Below are positions 11,701 through 20,248 of a stretch of DNA of 64,000 bases, in pieces. A program made the translations under genes and the position numbers. The DNA is from Sphingobacteriales bacterium (GTDB lineage Bacteria > Bacteroidota > Bacteroidia > Chitinophagales > CAIOSU01), in NCBI GenBank assembly GCA_027483645.1, contig JAIXUD010000022.1, forward strand, positions 248,001 to 312,000, in the 5' to 3' direction. Positions within the stretch are counted from its first letter, which is position 1, and each line of letters opens with the position of its first letter. Below the pieces are notes generated by a model. The model made no database searches, was not told the DNA's origin, and saw only the letters and a program-made list of their open reading frames with translations.

Positions 11701-14700
11701 TGTAACGAGCTTGGGCGGTTGCTCTACCTCGGCCACTGGAGTTGTGAATGCACAAGCTGGATTGAGCTTAACAACATATGTGCAGAATGTACAGTGCGGC
11801 GGCTCGCTGGGCTCCATAACCGTAATGACTAGTGGTATACCGCCACTCAATTACCAATGGGAAGATAATATTGGTTCAACATTGCCTTTTATTGGCGCAT
11901 TTGCTTCGGGCTTAACAACCGGCAATTACCGTGTTACCGTTACCGATGCCAATGGCTGCCAAGGCGAAGCATACGTATATGTAGGCTTTGATGATGGGTT
12001 TGACATAGATTACACCTCCGTGCCTACCTCTTGTTATGGACTACTTGACGGGTCGGCTACGGTAACACCACTAGGTGGTACTGGTCCCTACAGCTACGAA
12101 TGGGTAGACCAATATGAGAATGACCTAGGGGTAGTTGGACCAACAATTACCGGCGTAGGTGCTGGTGCCTACGGTGTAACCGTTACGGATGCAAACGGTT
12201 GCAGCAGCAGAATGGAAGTATATATATTGGGTACTGATTGTTGCGAACCATACTATATAGAAACCCATACCATAATTGACCAAAGCGTGGTATCGGCTTA
12301 TGCAGCAGGTGCGCATATAGTATGGCCTCCACAAGTATATGTAAGAGAGCTTTTATCCATACCGCCCGATGTGGAAATTCTGGATATTACCAATACCGAT
12401 GTGGTATTTGATGCTGACGGGGGTATCCAGTTTTCGGGTATTACCCATTTAAGGGCCAACAATTCCGTATTCAGGCCTTGTGATGAAAACTTGAACTGGG
12501 TGGGCATGCTGTTCCACGAAAACAGTACTGGGCAGATAAACAGCTCCACCTTTAAAAATGCCGCTGCTGCAACTGTTATGATCGAAAACACCTCAACAGG
12601 TGTGGCTATAAACAACAACCTGTACAAAAACTGTATTGTGAGCGTAGCCGTAATAAATAGCATAAGCAACGAACCTATAACCGGCAACACCTTTATGAGG
12701 GACGACCATTACCATACCTTTGTGCCGCCTCCTATTGTACTGCCATTCCCTCCAGGTGAAAACAGGTTTATCTTTATGATGGATGCCACGGTTACCAAAT
12801 TGATATCGGAAAACGACTTTATCAATACCCAAATTACTCCAGTTGCCTTGAGTTATGGTATTTTCTTAGATGGGGCTAATGCCAATATCTCTAAAAACAA
12901 CTTTGCGAATGTATGGCGTGTGCTGGATATGGAGTTGGTACCCGATTATATGAACTTTACCGATAATGAGATTTCATATCAAGAAGGGTATGAAGAACAT
13001 ACCAGCGGTATCCACACCATTAGTATGTACGACATCAACAGCAGCGCCGCTATCTATATCGGTACCAATACTTTTAATTGCCAGCATTCGGTAGGCGATT
13101 TTAATTCCCCTACCAACAACGTTGCCATATTTGGAACGGTAGCCGACAACGTAATTATATTGGAAAACGAGTTCAAAGGCTATAGCGTGCCTATTGAGTT
13201 TCACGGTTCTGGAAATGCCACCATTGCATTTAACAAAATTGAACAGTTTGAAGAGCAAGGCATCTATATGAGTGGCGCCAATGGGCTTCAGATATTCTTC
13301 AATGAAATTAACGGCATTGGTGCACTAACTGAATTCCCAGGTGCGGGTATCCATATCGTGGAGCCTAGCAGTCAAATGATAGTGATAAGGAATAAGATTT
13401 CCATGAACGGTATAGGTATTAATCCGAACGATCCTGCTGCAGTTGCAGGCGTATGCAATGGCATCGAGTATAGCAAAACATCTAATTCCGTGTATATGCC
13501 TACCGTACCTTCGGCCGAGCACTTCATTATGGATAACTGCATATACGACACTAAAACGGCTATGCACTTCTATGGCGTAAACTTTAACCCCACAGCTACT
13601 AATACCCTACCAGTGTTCTCCAATAACTATCTATACAATTACACCGATTTCGGAGTATATATAGATGATTATAGAGGCAACGCATCAAGCCCAGCCACAG
13701 GTGATATTGGTACCAATGCTGCTGTGCCACATACTGCTGGTAGAAACTCGTTTATAAGCAACTACCTAAGCTTCCCGGTAACCTGGGGTGGGGCTATGGA
13801 TATATTCAGCTTAACGAATCCGATATATTCATTTGGCAACTCTGATAACTTGGTAGTAAACCCTAATGTGTATAACGTGAACGACGATGTGGTTTTCACT
13901 TCCAACACTAGTTGTGGTAATATGATAGGCAACAATGAGTACGAAATGCCTGATGATGTTACCATGTTCCGAATTATGGATGAAAGCGTTTGGGTAGATG
14001 AAAACAGGTATGAAGCTGAAGAACTGGATGTAATAAAATCAAGTAATACGCAACACCCGGTTACCAAAGTAGGCAATACCTACCAGTTGGCAAGCAACTA
14101 TCTGGAAGTGGTAGAACAGGTAATAACCCGCCGGATGGAGTTCAGCATCAAAACGCTGTCGCTATTGAGAGGCAATAATAATGACATGGATGTGTTCCAT
14201 GCAGGCATTAATGGTTCGGGCCTGCTGGCCGCCGATGAGTTATTGCACTTCAACTACACTTACCTACAAATTAAGAAAGACGATGTAGGTATGGCTACCT
14301 TGATAAACGGTGCTACATCCAGCGACCCTGATATGCTGGAGTGGATTCAGCTTAAGAAGATTGGGTTGAACCTTAAAGGCTTCAACATGTTGTTTGAAGC
14401 GCCGCCAGTCACCGATATTGCCACCTTAAGGGCTATATCGCAAAGGAATGGCAAATATGCCAATATGGCTCAAGGCAAGCTTAACGCATTGCTAGGCGGC
14501 CACGACCATATCTTTGCTATGCCTGAACCGCCACATGCACCAAAACGTGCGGAGGGGGATGAATTGGCTACGCAAGGTAATATGGCTATGGTGTACCCTA
14601 ACCCATTTAGTGGCTCATTCCAATTGGTTTATCAAATCGGGGAAGATATGGTGAATGCAAAGGCATATGTAACCGACATTCTAGGCCAAACACTTATGAC

Positions 14701-14830
14701 CATTCCATTGATAAACCAAAACGGTGTTATCGAGTTTGACTTGTCTCACCACGCCAACGGTATTTACTTCTTAACCGTGATGAACGGAGATGAACGCTTT
14801 ACCGTGCAAAAAGTGGTAAAAGGGCTATAA
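2729..14830 (+). CDS. Giant (4033 aa) secreted surface protein: SprB-like repeats, right-handed beta-helix-like region, T9SS type A sorting domain
   Basis: Signal peptide MKPLRLFPALVACLLLFASSALNAQ. About 15 copies of '..C.G...G.I...V.GG..PY.Y.WSNG.TT..I.GL.AG.Y.VTVTD..GC'. N/G-rich beta-helix-like segment. C-terminus 'MVYPNPFSGSFQLVYQ...ANGIYFLTVMNGDERFTVQKVVK'. Confidence 0.95.
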   Translation: MKPLRLFPALVACLLLFASSALNAQVITVDVNAIPPDVTFCQENVMYELQVENLSMANQEFGIAIDFGNADVANSFAFTIPNGFIETTVGAVVTIHTPLGVGLPPTVGTPLLIEYSVDAYCVDLEDGLVQAISVTNSPEIGAPALVGSYAINSGTLNAPATITSLMPNFPSIDATTTAVNSIDLATGEQGHFSITYTNNGNIDYTGDLELVLSSAFACGAGIVSIDAITVTIGSGSPTPFAGFPVIFPGVTVLEDEDIIVDIAVTLDDCIPGGLDCLAEVVLNWGCNGNLCQQSFQQTLEVTQTTERPWVAVSRISPAPSPSGNSFDYAWDNSCMNTSFGWEYVIINRGDAVAKNVDIDLTSMLGTYTYIDANSIQITINDDRFSTTTLTDFPTPSISTPLLTSGSAHCLSALSHPIDSMYLEIPALQPGENLVIYFETYRCCPNDLAYDQGAYFNHWKLDVDYDHCGSTFNASESLPNGNWYADSYTGVLGTVTQTYEAYNSDNRAGSYIASHVFDGNADLDLIQTYQPDILELTGGQGVCGPAEMFKIRNRTFTGLNANSEYDTQIFTTNGTSGGGATVTGANPAGKFKLEFSWDPGLILDNTPTDPITITNQGITWRPVPGTLIVSTGTNTAEVWFDIQSGFTNDQSGLPVTWTTSFAFRKFFLESDINFYLKACCPLPDNDKIVKAEATVNTLFNPSTGSGCAVCPTDLNCCLIPLSQIVFEVNLHCPGCVAPGIIMDKYTLVRTTLGYADADNDGMPESAPPTGAITSAYDQYEHVNLKGSVVGDELLGVAEGLFVDGDPSVTFAYADWQAYWATHTSNPNPGVAPVAHQFYFEQKITNASLVGLSCTGATLYYIKGSIETPYTLTTFPTSPTADKLLFHVDMDAAFPGMTIDVQAGDKFRFEATYSSCTNPANTVMLSVDNYMYLSVGTLSSGSPFQSGYNQVIDAYRDYFPPLTDPIPNEVFDAVNPFNSTGRNALFYCDAKAGAHHVYRIAREYRELWYNNPGCNKLLEIEVGYKITDDGNDNVFPYEYRYVPRIDTPDLDLGPWLSGSPIGPVKFHINLPQGYMANFLETYTEGLCFENNVQNSIIIARVTDATKMLPNTLLVPGQIIGGMGAVDFSIDPVQVNYTAPYSGAGFYCPTAPYPYPNQNLGNKLVLGDEMFRQGIKFSITPVCSTALSPDAHIATGDAYAIIPDYDSPCDGTNGNDIADNGNTHYLSIPTPSIVVVPQPTTNYGLEYVDYTFTMQVSNGFTASNLYLYFNTADVAFTSHGITVLSITEGSTTHTLSSVASNPNLVHVPLGTLNGAVRTFTVRFALSNCNVAGNTITLPFNYAWSCDGYPDIMDAGITYPPATNLCSAQVPMEVEIAFPNVSLIISQQRGPSPTTCIDYEYRACIRSTNLGGVGNLMATLTLPDEINISMVKVSLGTDLHTVTAVSSVNITGPNTDWTIDISDLTAFSDALPSIVGENGLNNSEGNLCLLVYINIPCAKASYTPVLPVVTIQMTGDRYCGEPIDLITSPTEEGILYTYTGGTVANGCGPFITLTKNCSGNLLFRVTGGPTSAGTYSTAWSHPNPYGLTTFNANTDYNATVTVSSPTVYTVTVTDDATGCMSSKSITLYPVATIDPITASPSTTVCPGTPVVLTTNSNVGVYTWIKRLPAPSVTLYTNTTSNSITVTPTVTTTYRASALFAGSGCTVLSDYTVVVHAVPTPTFVYGNGPILCSYQSTTSIAVTQAANITSYQWSNGAGIISTDPTITVGVGTYTVTVTYTTGCAATATTTITQAAALSLSATVTDASCPGVEDGSIDLMVAGGVPAYSYNWGSEGTTQDISTLGAGSYTVTVTDNIGCIATQIYNISEPAEFFVSLDATDATCHNADDGSITATVTGTSGPFTYHWSTNPSVAGTNTITGLAPGLYSVTVTKGVCTVIESISITEPDAIVITGTVTNVSCYGEDNGSIDITVTGGGGAPGAYTYYWDNGASTEDITGLFAGTYVVDVINDPGCTGTNIFTVTQPDELLVNTVSYNTTACGVADGALEVTISGGTGPYDLDFDGGTLPIFDQIMAGPGTLNIIGVGHGTTNLLITDAHGCEVSTVITVNSNFTSEIEVTTTGCITPGGDNLFAQNLSVNLANGAGGTYTYLWSNGATTAYINNATCGSTYTVTVTDVSGGCTTTASLPLLCLPSTICEEFDVAPLITPAQQTHAFNTFGNGNPGFLSNWRVASGTPQIANSFTIAGVSPFSGNQYALLGLCGGGNNGEGIMLNISGLQPGSYQATMQIRNKTFTGPVRPITIEFALLDNAIPFTYQFLNNCTAIPTLPMAGATSIATYAGFNAQDWVPYTVYFNVPVGGTNDFLWIQPRFTGSVGTQGQDAALLIDHLCISPAATDPLTATADLVDPSCVGDCDGSITVYPAGGVGYGYEYSWVIGNRGYNTPMVPGLCAGTYTVTLVDDNSCGYVQSYSLNDPPQLTVSVTKTDATCTNSNGTATATAAGGTPGYTYAWSHGPTTATVTGLSVGTYIVTAFDSHGCSATDTVDIDSIPMTVNIIATNATCNGSNNGTLTAVPSGGIPLYTYIWSNAMVTQTITVPAGIYSVTVTDATGCIATDTDTIYQPDSLDFNEVITDVSCYGENDGSIYLYTSGGAPVYSYVWSTGSNNSFITGLSAGSYSVTLYDFNGCGKGGYFTVGEPDELDMYINQTNPTACAVADGQIEITLIGGVGPYRYRWSPGGPIAPIPLALGVNSATITGLSAGSYTLTGYDANGCEVGGLSILSTSAGFSLTMSSTGVGCSTPMPNGTATASVGGGPGGPYSWVWSNGGTTSTISGLSTGTYKVTVTNAAGCIATGSVNVTQNVVLASASGNSYSCHYVSGMPLTGTVSASAMGGFGAYTYTWQYPTGIYPTGSTLSGLPPGSYTVTVTDMNGCTGMATATVTNPAPLVATVNTNPATCGNNNGSASVSITGGTAPYSPMWSTGMPAIAIGGLAPGPYSVTVTSLGGCSTSATGVVNAQAGLSLTTYVQNVQCGGSLGSITVMTSGIPPLNYQWEDNIGSTLPFIGAFASGLTTGNYRVTVTDANGCQGEAYVYVGFDDGFDIDYTSVPTSCYGLLDGSATVTPLGGTGPYSYEWVDQYENDLGVVGPTITGVGAGAYGVTVTDANGCSSRMEVYILGTDCCEPYYIETHTIIDQSVVSAYAAGAHIVWPPQVYVRELLSIPPDVEILDITNTDVVFDADGGIQFSGITHLRANNSVFRPCDENLNWVGMLFHENSTGQINSSTFKNAAAATVMIENTSTGVAINNNLYKNCIVSVAVINSISNEPITGNTFMRDDHYHTFVPPPIVLPFPPGENRFIFMMDATVTKLISENDFINTQITPVALSYGIFLDGANANISKNNFANVWRVLDMELVPDYMNFTDNEISYQEGYEEHTSGIHTISMYDINSSAAIYIGTNTFNCQHSVGDFNSPTNNVAIFGTVADNVIILENEFKGYSVPIEFHGSGNATIAFNKIEQFEEQGIYMSGANGLQIFFNEINGIGALTEFPGAGIHIVEPSSQMIVIRNKISMNGIGINPNDPAAVAGVCNGIEYSKTSNSVYMPTVPSAEHFIMDNCIYDTKTAMHFYGVNFNPTATNTLPVFSNNYLYNYTDFGVYIDDYRGNASSPATGDIGTNAAVPHTAGRNSFISNYLSFPVTWGGAMDIFSLTNPIYSFGNSDNLVVNPNVYNVNDDVVFTSNTSCGNMIGNNEYEMPDDVTMFRIMDESVWVDENRYEAEELDVIKSSNTQHPVTKVGNTYQLASNYLEVVEQVITRRMEFSIKTLSLLRGNNNDMDVFHAGINGSGLLAADELLHFNYTYLQIKKDDVGMATLINGATSSDPDMLEWIQLKKIGLNLKGFNMLFEAPPVTDIATLRAISQRNGKYANMAQGKLNALLGGHDHIFAMPEPPHAPKRAEGDELATQGNMAMVYPNPFSGSFQLVYQIGEDMVNAKAYVTDILGQTLMTIPLINQNGVIEFDLSHHANGIYFLTVMNGDERFTVQKVVKGL

Positions 14831-14850
14831 CCCTGTTTTGTTGTGGTGCT

Positions 14851-14881
14851 CAGCGGCCGTTGCATTCTGCAATGGCCGCTG
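14851..14881 (+). terminator. Strong hairpin after the giant gene; U tract poor
   Basis: cagcggccgttgca-ttc-tgcaatggccgctg: 14-bp stem (one G-T pair) with a 3-nt loop, 21 nt after the stop codon. Confidence 0.6.
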
Positions 14882-14956
14882 CATTTCAGCAATACTTGGC
14901 TGCTACTAAGTTTATCCGTTTGTATATATTAACTTTAGTAGCGCTCAACTGAAACT

Positions 14957-17884
14957 ATGCCCGAACCATTCCCCCCATTGCTACCGAGATGGTGCTTTGT
15001 AATGTTGCAACTCTTAATAGCTATGCTTTTGTTTATTGCGCCATCACAAGCACAAACATATAGGCACTTTACCACCGCTTCGGGTATGCCTAGCAATGAG
15101 GTATATACGGTTTTTCAAGATAAGGATGGCTATTTATGGTTCGGTACCGATCATGGATTGGTAAGGTATGATGGTAACCGCTTGATAACTTACACTACCA
15201 ACGATGGCCTTACCGATAACACTATTTTTAATATTGAACAAGATAACAATGGCTGTATTTGGCTCTTAACCTTTACTGGAGGTATGTGCTATTACGATGG
15301 TGTCGGGTTTTATCCGCACCCACAAAACGACTCGATAAGGGCATTGTGCCATCAGCAGCTCCCTACTTCCATGATGACGTTGGGCAACATGGAGTTGTGG
15401 CTCGGGTTTAACGATATCGGCATCTACCAGTTTAGCGCAAATGCAACAAAGGCTTACATCCCCAGCGCTACGGTAGATTATAACTCCATTTACCGATTTA
15501 AATTTGGCCCAAAAAAAACTGTTTATGCTGGTTTTAGTGGAAAAACCTTTGCTGAACTGCCAGATAATGGAAGTTGGCAAGTAAACCATTTTAATATTGC
15601 CCAAAGTAGAATCATCGGTCACAACTTTAACTTATTCCCTACTGATGGCAACCAAACAGTGGTGGCTGCGCTTAATCAATTACTAATATTGGCCGATAGC
15701 GAAACAATAAGTAAATATGAATGGGGCCAGAAGGTGCGCCACACCAGTTTAAAAACCCTTGCTGATAGTTCTACTTGGCTTACCAGCATCAATAGCCCCG
15801 TATACCAAGTATCTTTTAAGAACGGCACAATGCAGCTTATCGATTCTTTGAACATTACACGCAAGGCAACAAATATACTTATTGATAACCAGGGAAACTG
15901 CTGGCTAACTACCTTGGGCGAAGGCATATACATGTTGCCCAACAAAAACATAAAGCAAGTAACAATAGATAAAACTGCAGCCGCACAGCCCATCTCTAAC
16001 CTACAGGTAATTGACAACAAACTATATGTAGGATTGCCCGAGAGTAGATACTGGCAGATAGATTCGACTATGAATATTGCAACCGTAAAGGTAGATAGCA
16101 CGGCATCAGCACCCATGAGCTTTATGTTGCAAAACGGAGGGGTGACAACTAATATAAGCGAAACTAATTATTGGCGCAAGCGATATAACAACCCATCCCT
16201 TTTCTACATTTCGAAAATAGTTGAGCTGCCTAATGGCAATACCTTGATAGGCGGAGTTAATGGATTGATGATAATAAGCCCCACGGGTATCTTGTTCAAC
16301 TCAAGTGACATGGGTTTCAGTGGGCGGGTAACATCCATGTGCAAACTAGCCTACCCTCATTATATTATTGGCACTACACTAGGGCTATACTATTTTAATG
16401 TTGACACCAAAAAATTAGTACACGAAAAAGCATTAGGCGAAACAAGAATAACAAGCTGCCATACCAATACTGACAGTACATTTGTGGTTACCACCCGCGG
16501 TAAAGGGATGGTATATTTTAAGCACGATATACCTTACTATGTAAACCAATCCATTGGCCTCATTAGCGATTTGGCTGAAGATTGCTATATAGAAAACGAC
16601 TCCACAATATGGGTAGCCACCTACAAAGGCGTATGCAAAGTGATTTATCATTTCCAAGATGGCCAATTGTACACCCAAATTGCTTACTATTCAAAAGAAG
16701 ATGGCATATGCAGCGATGAGATAAATTCGATAATCGGTTACAACGGGTATATTTGGTTGGGCACCAATAATGGCCTATGCTACTTTGAACCAGAAAGCAT
16801 AGCTAGGGATACAGTGTTGATAGCGCTTTCCTTTGGCAATGTGCATGTTAATGGAGTGTTGCACTCCCTAGATAGCCTAGAACTGGAACATGACCAGAAC
16901 AACATACTTATCAACTTTAATGGCATGTATCATCGCCTGCAAGATAATATGCGCTATAAAGTACGGCTAAACTCAAGCAAGTGGCAATACATAACGCAAA
17001 ACTCCATACAATACTTTAACCTACCACCTGCTCAATACAAGCTGGAGATAGCAGCGGAAAGCAAGTATGGCAAGTACCGATCAGCAATACAAGGCATTAG
17101 CTTCTCCATATCGCAAAGATTTACTGATACGCTCTGGTTTAAGAGTATTATGGGAGGCTTCCTTATAGCTATCATCGTACTTATTGTGTATGCTATAATA
17201 GCCTACCAGCGTGCGAAGGTACGCAACCAGATAAGATATCTTCAAGCAGAGCTAAAGGCCCTAAATTACCAGATAAACCCCCATTTTATTTTCAATACCC
17301 TTAATTCCATTCAACATTTCATCTTAAAAAAAGACAGTAAGTACGCCGCCGAACTACTTACCTCCTTCTCTTCCCTAATTAGGAAAATAATATTGAATGC
17401 CAGGAAGCCATATATAAGTGTTTTGGAAGAAGTAGAATGTTTAAAGGAATATATGGATTTGGAAAAAGTACGTCTTGACAATCAATTTGATTATGAAATT
17501 GTTATCAATAGCGACATCGATATTCAGAAAAAATCTGTTCTACCAATGGTTATACAACCGATAGTGGAGAACAGTATCTGGCATGGCATTATTCCGTCTT
17601 TGAAAAAAGGAAAAATTATTATTACATTCAAGAAGGAAAATAACAGAATAGCTTGTACTATTGAAGATAATGGCATTGGTTTTACCCCTAAAAACAAAAA
17701 CGACAAGAAAAAAAAGAAGAACAACTTATCACTGGCAATGGACAATGTACGTGAACGACTCAAAATTATTGGGGAGCTGAACAACAGCTTGGGCTCGTTT
17801 ACGATTACCCACAAAGGCTCGATTGGGGGAAATGAAAAAGGGACGATTGTTACTATTACATTTCCAACTTTAAAGCACCACTGA
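14957..17884 (+). CDS. Two-component-type sensor: beta-propeller sensor domain, TM helix, LytS-type His_kinase domain
   Basis: Propeller repeats ('VFQDKDGYLWFGTDHGLVRYDG'), TM 'SIMGGFLIAIIVLIVYAIIAY', His_kinase motif 'LKALNYQINPHFIFNTLNSIQHFI', ATPase motif 'IEDNGIGF'. Confidence 0.93.
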   Translation: MPEPFPPLLPRWCFVMLQLLIAMLLFIAPSQAQTYRHFTTASGMPSNEVYTVFQDKDGYLWFGTDHGLVRYDGNRLITYTTNDGLTDNTIFNIEQDNNGCIWLLTFTGGMCYYDGVGFYPHPQNDSIRALCHQQLPTSMMTLGNMELWLGFNDIGIYQFSANATKAYIPSATVDYNSIYRFKFGPKKTVYAGFSGKTFAELPDNGSWQVNHFNIAQSRIIGHNFNLFPTDGNQTVVAALNQLLILADSETISKYEWGQKVRHTSLKTLADSSTWLTSINSPVYQVSFKNGTMQLIDSLNITRKATNILIDNQGNCWLTTLGEGIYMLPNKNIKQVTIDKTAAAQPISNLQVIDNKLYVGLPESRYWQIDSTMNIATVKVDSTASAPMSFMLQNGGVTTNISETNYWRKRYNNPSLFYISKIVELPNGNTLIGGVNGLMIISPTGILFNSSDMGFSGRVTSMCKLAYPHYIIGTTLGLYYFNVDTKKLVHEKALGETRITSCHTNTDSTFVVTTRGKGMVYFKHDIPYYVNQSIGLISDLAEDCYIENDSTIWVATYKGVCKVIYHFQDGQLYTQIAYYSKEDGICSDEINSIIGYNGYIWLGTNNGLCYFEPESIARDTVLIALSFGNVHVNGVLHSLDSLELEHDQNNILINFNGMYHRLQDNMRYKVRLNSSKWQYITQNSIQYFNLPPAQYKLEIAAESKYGKYRSAIQGISFSISQRFTDTLWFKSIMGGFLIAIIVLIVYAIIAYQRAKVRNQIRYLQAELKALNYQINPHFIFNTLNSIQHFILKKDSKYAAELLTSFSSLIRKIILNARKPYISVLEEVECLKEYMDLEKVRLDNQFDYEIVINSDIDIQKKSVLPMVIQPIVENSIWHGIIPSLKKGKIIITFKKENNRIACTIEDNGIGFTPKNKNDKKKKKNNLSLAMDNVRERLKIIGELNNSLGSFTITHKGSIGGNEKGTIVTITFPTLKHH

Positions 17885-18630
17885 TGAAAATCATTCGTTC
17901 AGCTATTATAGAAGATGAACCAAGAGGCACCCAAACCTTGCTATCACTCATTAAGGAGAATCACCCCGATGTAAGGGTAAGCCGGTTTGCCCGAACGGTT
18001 GCTGAAGCCAAAGAGGCACTCATTGATAAAACCATCAATCTTTTCTTTGCCGATATTGAGCTGCTGGATGGTAACATTTTTGAAGCGCTTGATACCACCA
18101 CACTCGATGCTAGCCAGCACATCGTTTTTATAACGGCGTATAGCGAATATGGGGTACAGGCCTTTAATTATCCTACCATACATTATCTAATGAAACCCAT
18201 TAGCCCGGTTGGGCTAGCCAAGGCAATAGCTAGATACAAGGAAGCCCATATGGGGATGGAGGCCCCTCGTAAAAGTATTGATCCGATAAACAAATTCGAG
18301 CGCGACAAGATATTGTTGCCAACCCAAAATGGCGCCACCTTTATTGATGTGGATACCATATTACGGATTCAATCAGCCAATAAATACTCTATCGTTTTCA
18401 CTTCCGATAAGAAACAGCATATTGTATCAAAACCTTTGCTACGGTTTGAAGAGTTGCTGGTAGAGAAAGGCTTTATAAGGGTACATGATAGCCACCTTAT
18501 TAACATTTACCAAATAACAACCTATATGAAAGGCAAAGGAGGGGAGGTAGTAATGTCGGATGGCAGTCATGTGCCAATTTCGTCTCGAAGGAAGGACATG
18601 CTATCAGAATTGCTGAAGCTTACACTATAA
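17884..18630 (+). CDS. LytTR-family response regulator
   Basis: Receiver domain (AIIEDEPRGTQTL..., FFADIELLDGN) and LytTR domain (ILLPTQNGATFIDVDTILRIQSANKYSIVF...VHDSHLINI). The start overlaps the upstream stop (TGATG). Confidence 0.95.
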   Translation: MKIIRSAIIEDEPRGTQTLLSLIKENHPDVRVSRFARTVAEAKEALIDKTINLFFADIELLDGNIFEALDTTTLDASQHIVFITAYSEYGVQAFNYPTIHYLMKPISPVGLAKAIARYKEAHMGMEAPRKSIDPINKFERDKILLPTQNGATFIDVDTILRIQSANKYSIVFTSDKKQHIVSKPLLRFEELLVEKGFIRVHDSHLINIYQITTYMKGKGGEVVMSDGSHVPISSRRKDMLSELLKLTL

Positions 18631-18727
18631 AGCAAGGTTTGATACCACTCTCTATTCGGCAACCTATAATTAAAACGAGACCATGAGCCCCCTAAAATTT
18701 GCATCCATATTGTGGAAGTGGTATTGG

Positions 18728-18799
18728 TGATCTCGGCGGGAATCGAACCCACATCAAAAGTTTAGGAAACTTCTATTCTATCCGTTGAACTACGAGATC
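18728..18799 (-). tRNA. tRNA-Arg (anticodon CCT)
   Basis: Reverse strand gatctcgtagttcaacggatagaatagaagtttCCTaaacttttgatgtgggttcgattcccgccgagatca: 7-bp acceptor stem, GGTTCGATTCC T-arm, anticodon loop TTCCTAA. Confidence 0.95.
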
Positions 18800-18854
18800 A
18801 AAATGCGGACTCAAAGATAGGCTATTTCTGCTTTTATGGAAAGCATTGAAAACA

Positions 18855-18885
18855 AAAAGGCCTCTTGGGTACACCAAGAGGCCTC
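18855..18885 (-). terminator. Rho-independent terminator for the downstream minus-strand hydrolase gene
   Basis: Reverse strand ggcctcttggtgtacccaagaggcctttttgtttt: perfect stem plus T tract. Confidence 0.8.
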
Positions 18886-18903
18886 TATATAGGTTTGTAT
18901 TGG

Positions 18904-20139
18904 TTATTGTACTATCAATTTGTGGTTGGTGAGCAAGGTGCCAGTAGCGCTATCGCTTACCCTTACTAGGTATACACCGCTTTGCACGGCGCCAAGGTCA
19001 AGCTGCTGCTGGGCATTGATGCCCAGTTGAGTAGTACTTACCAGTTGGCCTATCAGGTTGTATACGGCCACAGTAACAGGGGTTGCATGGCCGGTAATTG
19101 CGATGGTAGCAATACCATTATTAGGGTTTGGATATACGCTCAATGTACCGCTAAAACCAGGGGCATCAAAAATGCCGCTGGTGAGTGATTGGCAGGCAAC
19201 TATAGAGGCGTTTTCTGATGAGCGGTTCAACACAGTATCATTATCTTGGGCATTGTTGAAGTATGATACGTGGCCCGATCGCTCAAACCAAAGGTAATCA
19301 AAATCAACACCTACATTGGCACAACGTACAGCCATGCTGGCGCTTCCGTCGGCCACCAAACCAGTATTAACGCCGAGGGCGTTTATGGTATCGGTACCGA
19401 ATGGAACGGTATTATCTAAGGTATCGTGAAACAAAACGATAGGAGGGCTGCCCGCTTCAATCCATGACGAATCGCCGATGGTACCACTATAGCTAAGTAC
19501 ACCATGTACCGTTGATGAATAGCCTAGGTTTCCACTTTTGCCATCTACACTGCCAATTGCTGCGGTATCGCTGTTCAGATAAGCAGGTATTTCGCTCTGC
19601 TTATCCAAGTATGCAGTATGGATGGCGGTGATAGCACCAGCAGAAATGCCGCCAACAATGATGCGGTTGGTATCAATTCCGAAAGTGTTGGTAGTGGCGG
19701 CATCTTTGTAAAAGAAGCGTACAGAGGCCTTCATATCGTGCATGGCACGTACTACTGCCAAAGTGGTAGATTTTTCATTAATAGGGAAGAAGATGCCTGT
19801 GCGGTAATCGATAGCGGCAGTTACATAGCCGCGGCGGGCAAAGTACTCGCAAAGAAAATGTACTTGCGTACGATCGCCTGATACAAAACTACCACCAAAA
19901 GCAAAAATAATTAACGGTCGATTGGCTAAGGTATCGTTTGCGGGCTCAAAAAAATCAAGGCGCAACTCTTGCTGGGTTGCGCTGCCCACGGCTACGTTGG
20001 AGCCGAACAAAACATTGGAAGTTTCAACAATAGAATCAAAGTAATCTTCGGTAACATAGCGTCCTTCGTCACAAAGGCCTTGGGCTTTTAGGCCAAAAAC
20101 CGCGAGCAGGGAAAATGCGGTAAGTAGAATGTTTTTCAT
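18904..20139 (-). CDS. Secreted alpha/beta hydrolase (carboxylesterase-like) with T9SS type A sorting domain
   Basis: Signal peptide; 'RPLIIFAFGGSFVSGD', 'GGISAGAITA' nucleophile elbow; C-terminus 'LSVYPNPNNGIATIAITGH...GVYLVRVSDSATGTLLTNHKLIVQ'. Confidence 0.88.
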   Translation of the reverse strand: MKNILLTAFSLLAVFGLKAQGLCDEGRYVTEDYFDSIVETSNVLFGSNVAVGSATQQELRLDFFEPANDTLANRPLIIFAFGGSFVSGDRTQVHFLCEYFARRGYVTAAIDYRTGIFFPINEKSTTLAVVRAMHDMKASVRFFYKDAATTNTFGIDTNRIIVGGISAGAITAIHTAYLDKQSEIPAYLNSDTAAIGSVDGKSGNLGYSSTVHGVLSYSGTIGDSSWIEAGSPPIVLFHDTLDNTVPFGTDTINALGVNTGLVADGSASMAVRCANVGVDFDYLWFERSGHVSYFNNAQDNDTVLNRSSENASIVACQSLTSGIFDAPGFSGTLSVYPNPNNGIATIAITGHATPVTVAVYNLIGQLVSTTQLGINAQQQLDLGAVQSGVYLVRVSDSATGTLLTNHKLIVQ

Positions 20140-20248
20140 AGTACAGGTTTCTTGATGATTTTTAGGTACTTTAAATGATGTTATTGTTAAAGTTAGGTAA
20201 AATTTAAGTAAACCAAACTTTTTAACATCATTATAGCGCCGATAAACG

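Noticed and set aside
11467-11850. 127-aa minus-strand ORF within the giant gene (and many similar antisense ORFs at 2674-14076)
   Set aside because: Shadow ORFs arising from the repetitive TVTVTD coding sequence; no start context or domain.
8100-12230. Regular DNA repetition resembling a tandem or CRISPR-like array
   Set aside because: Units are roughly 240-300 nt, diverged, and in frame; they are protein repeats (SprB-like), not CRISPR repeats with unique spacers.
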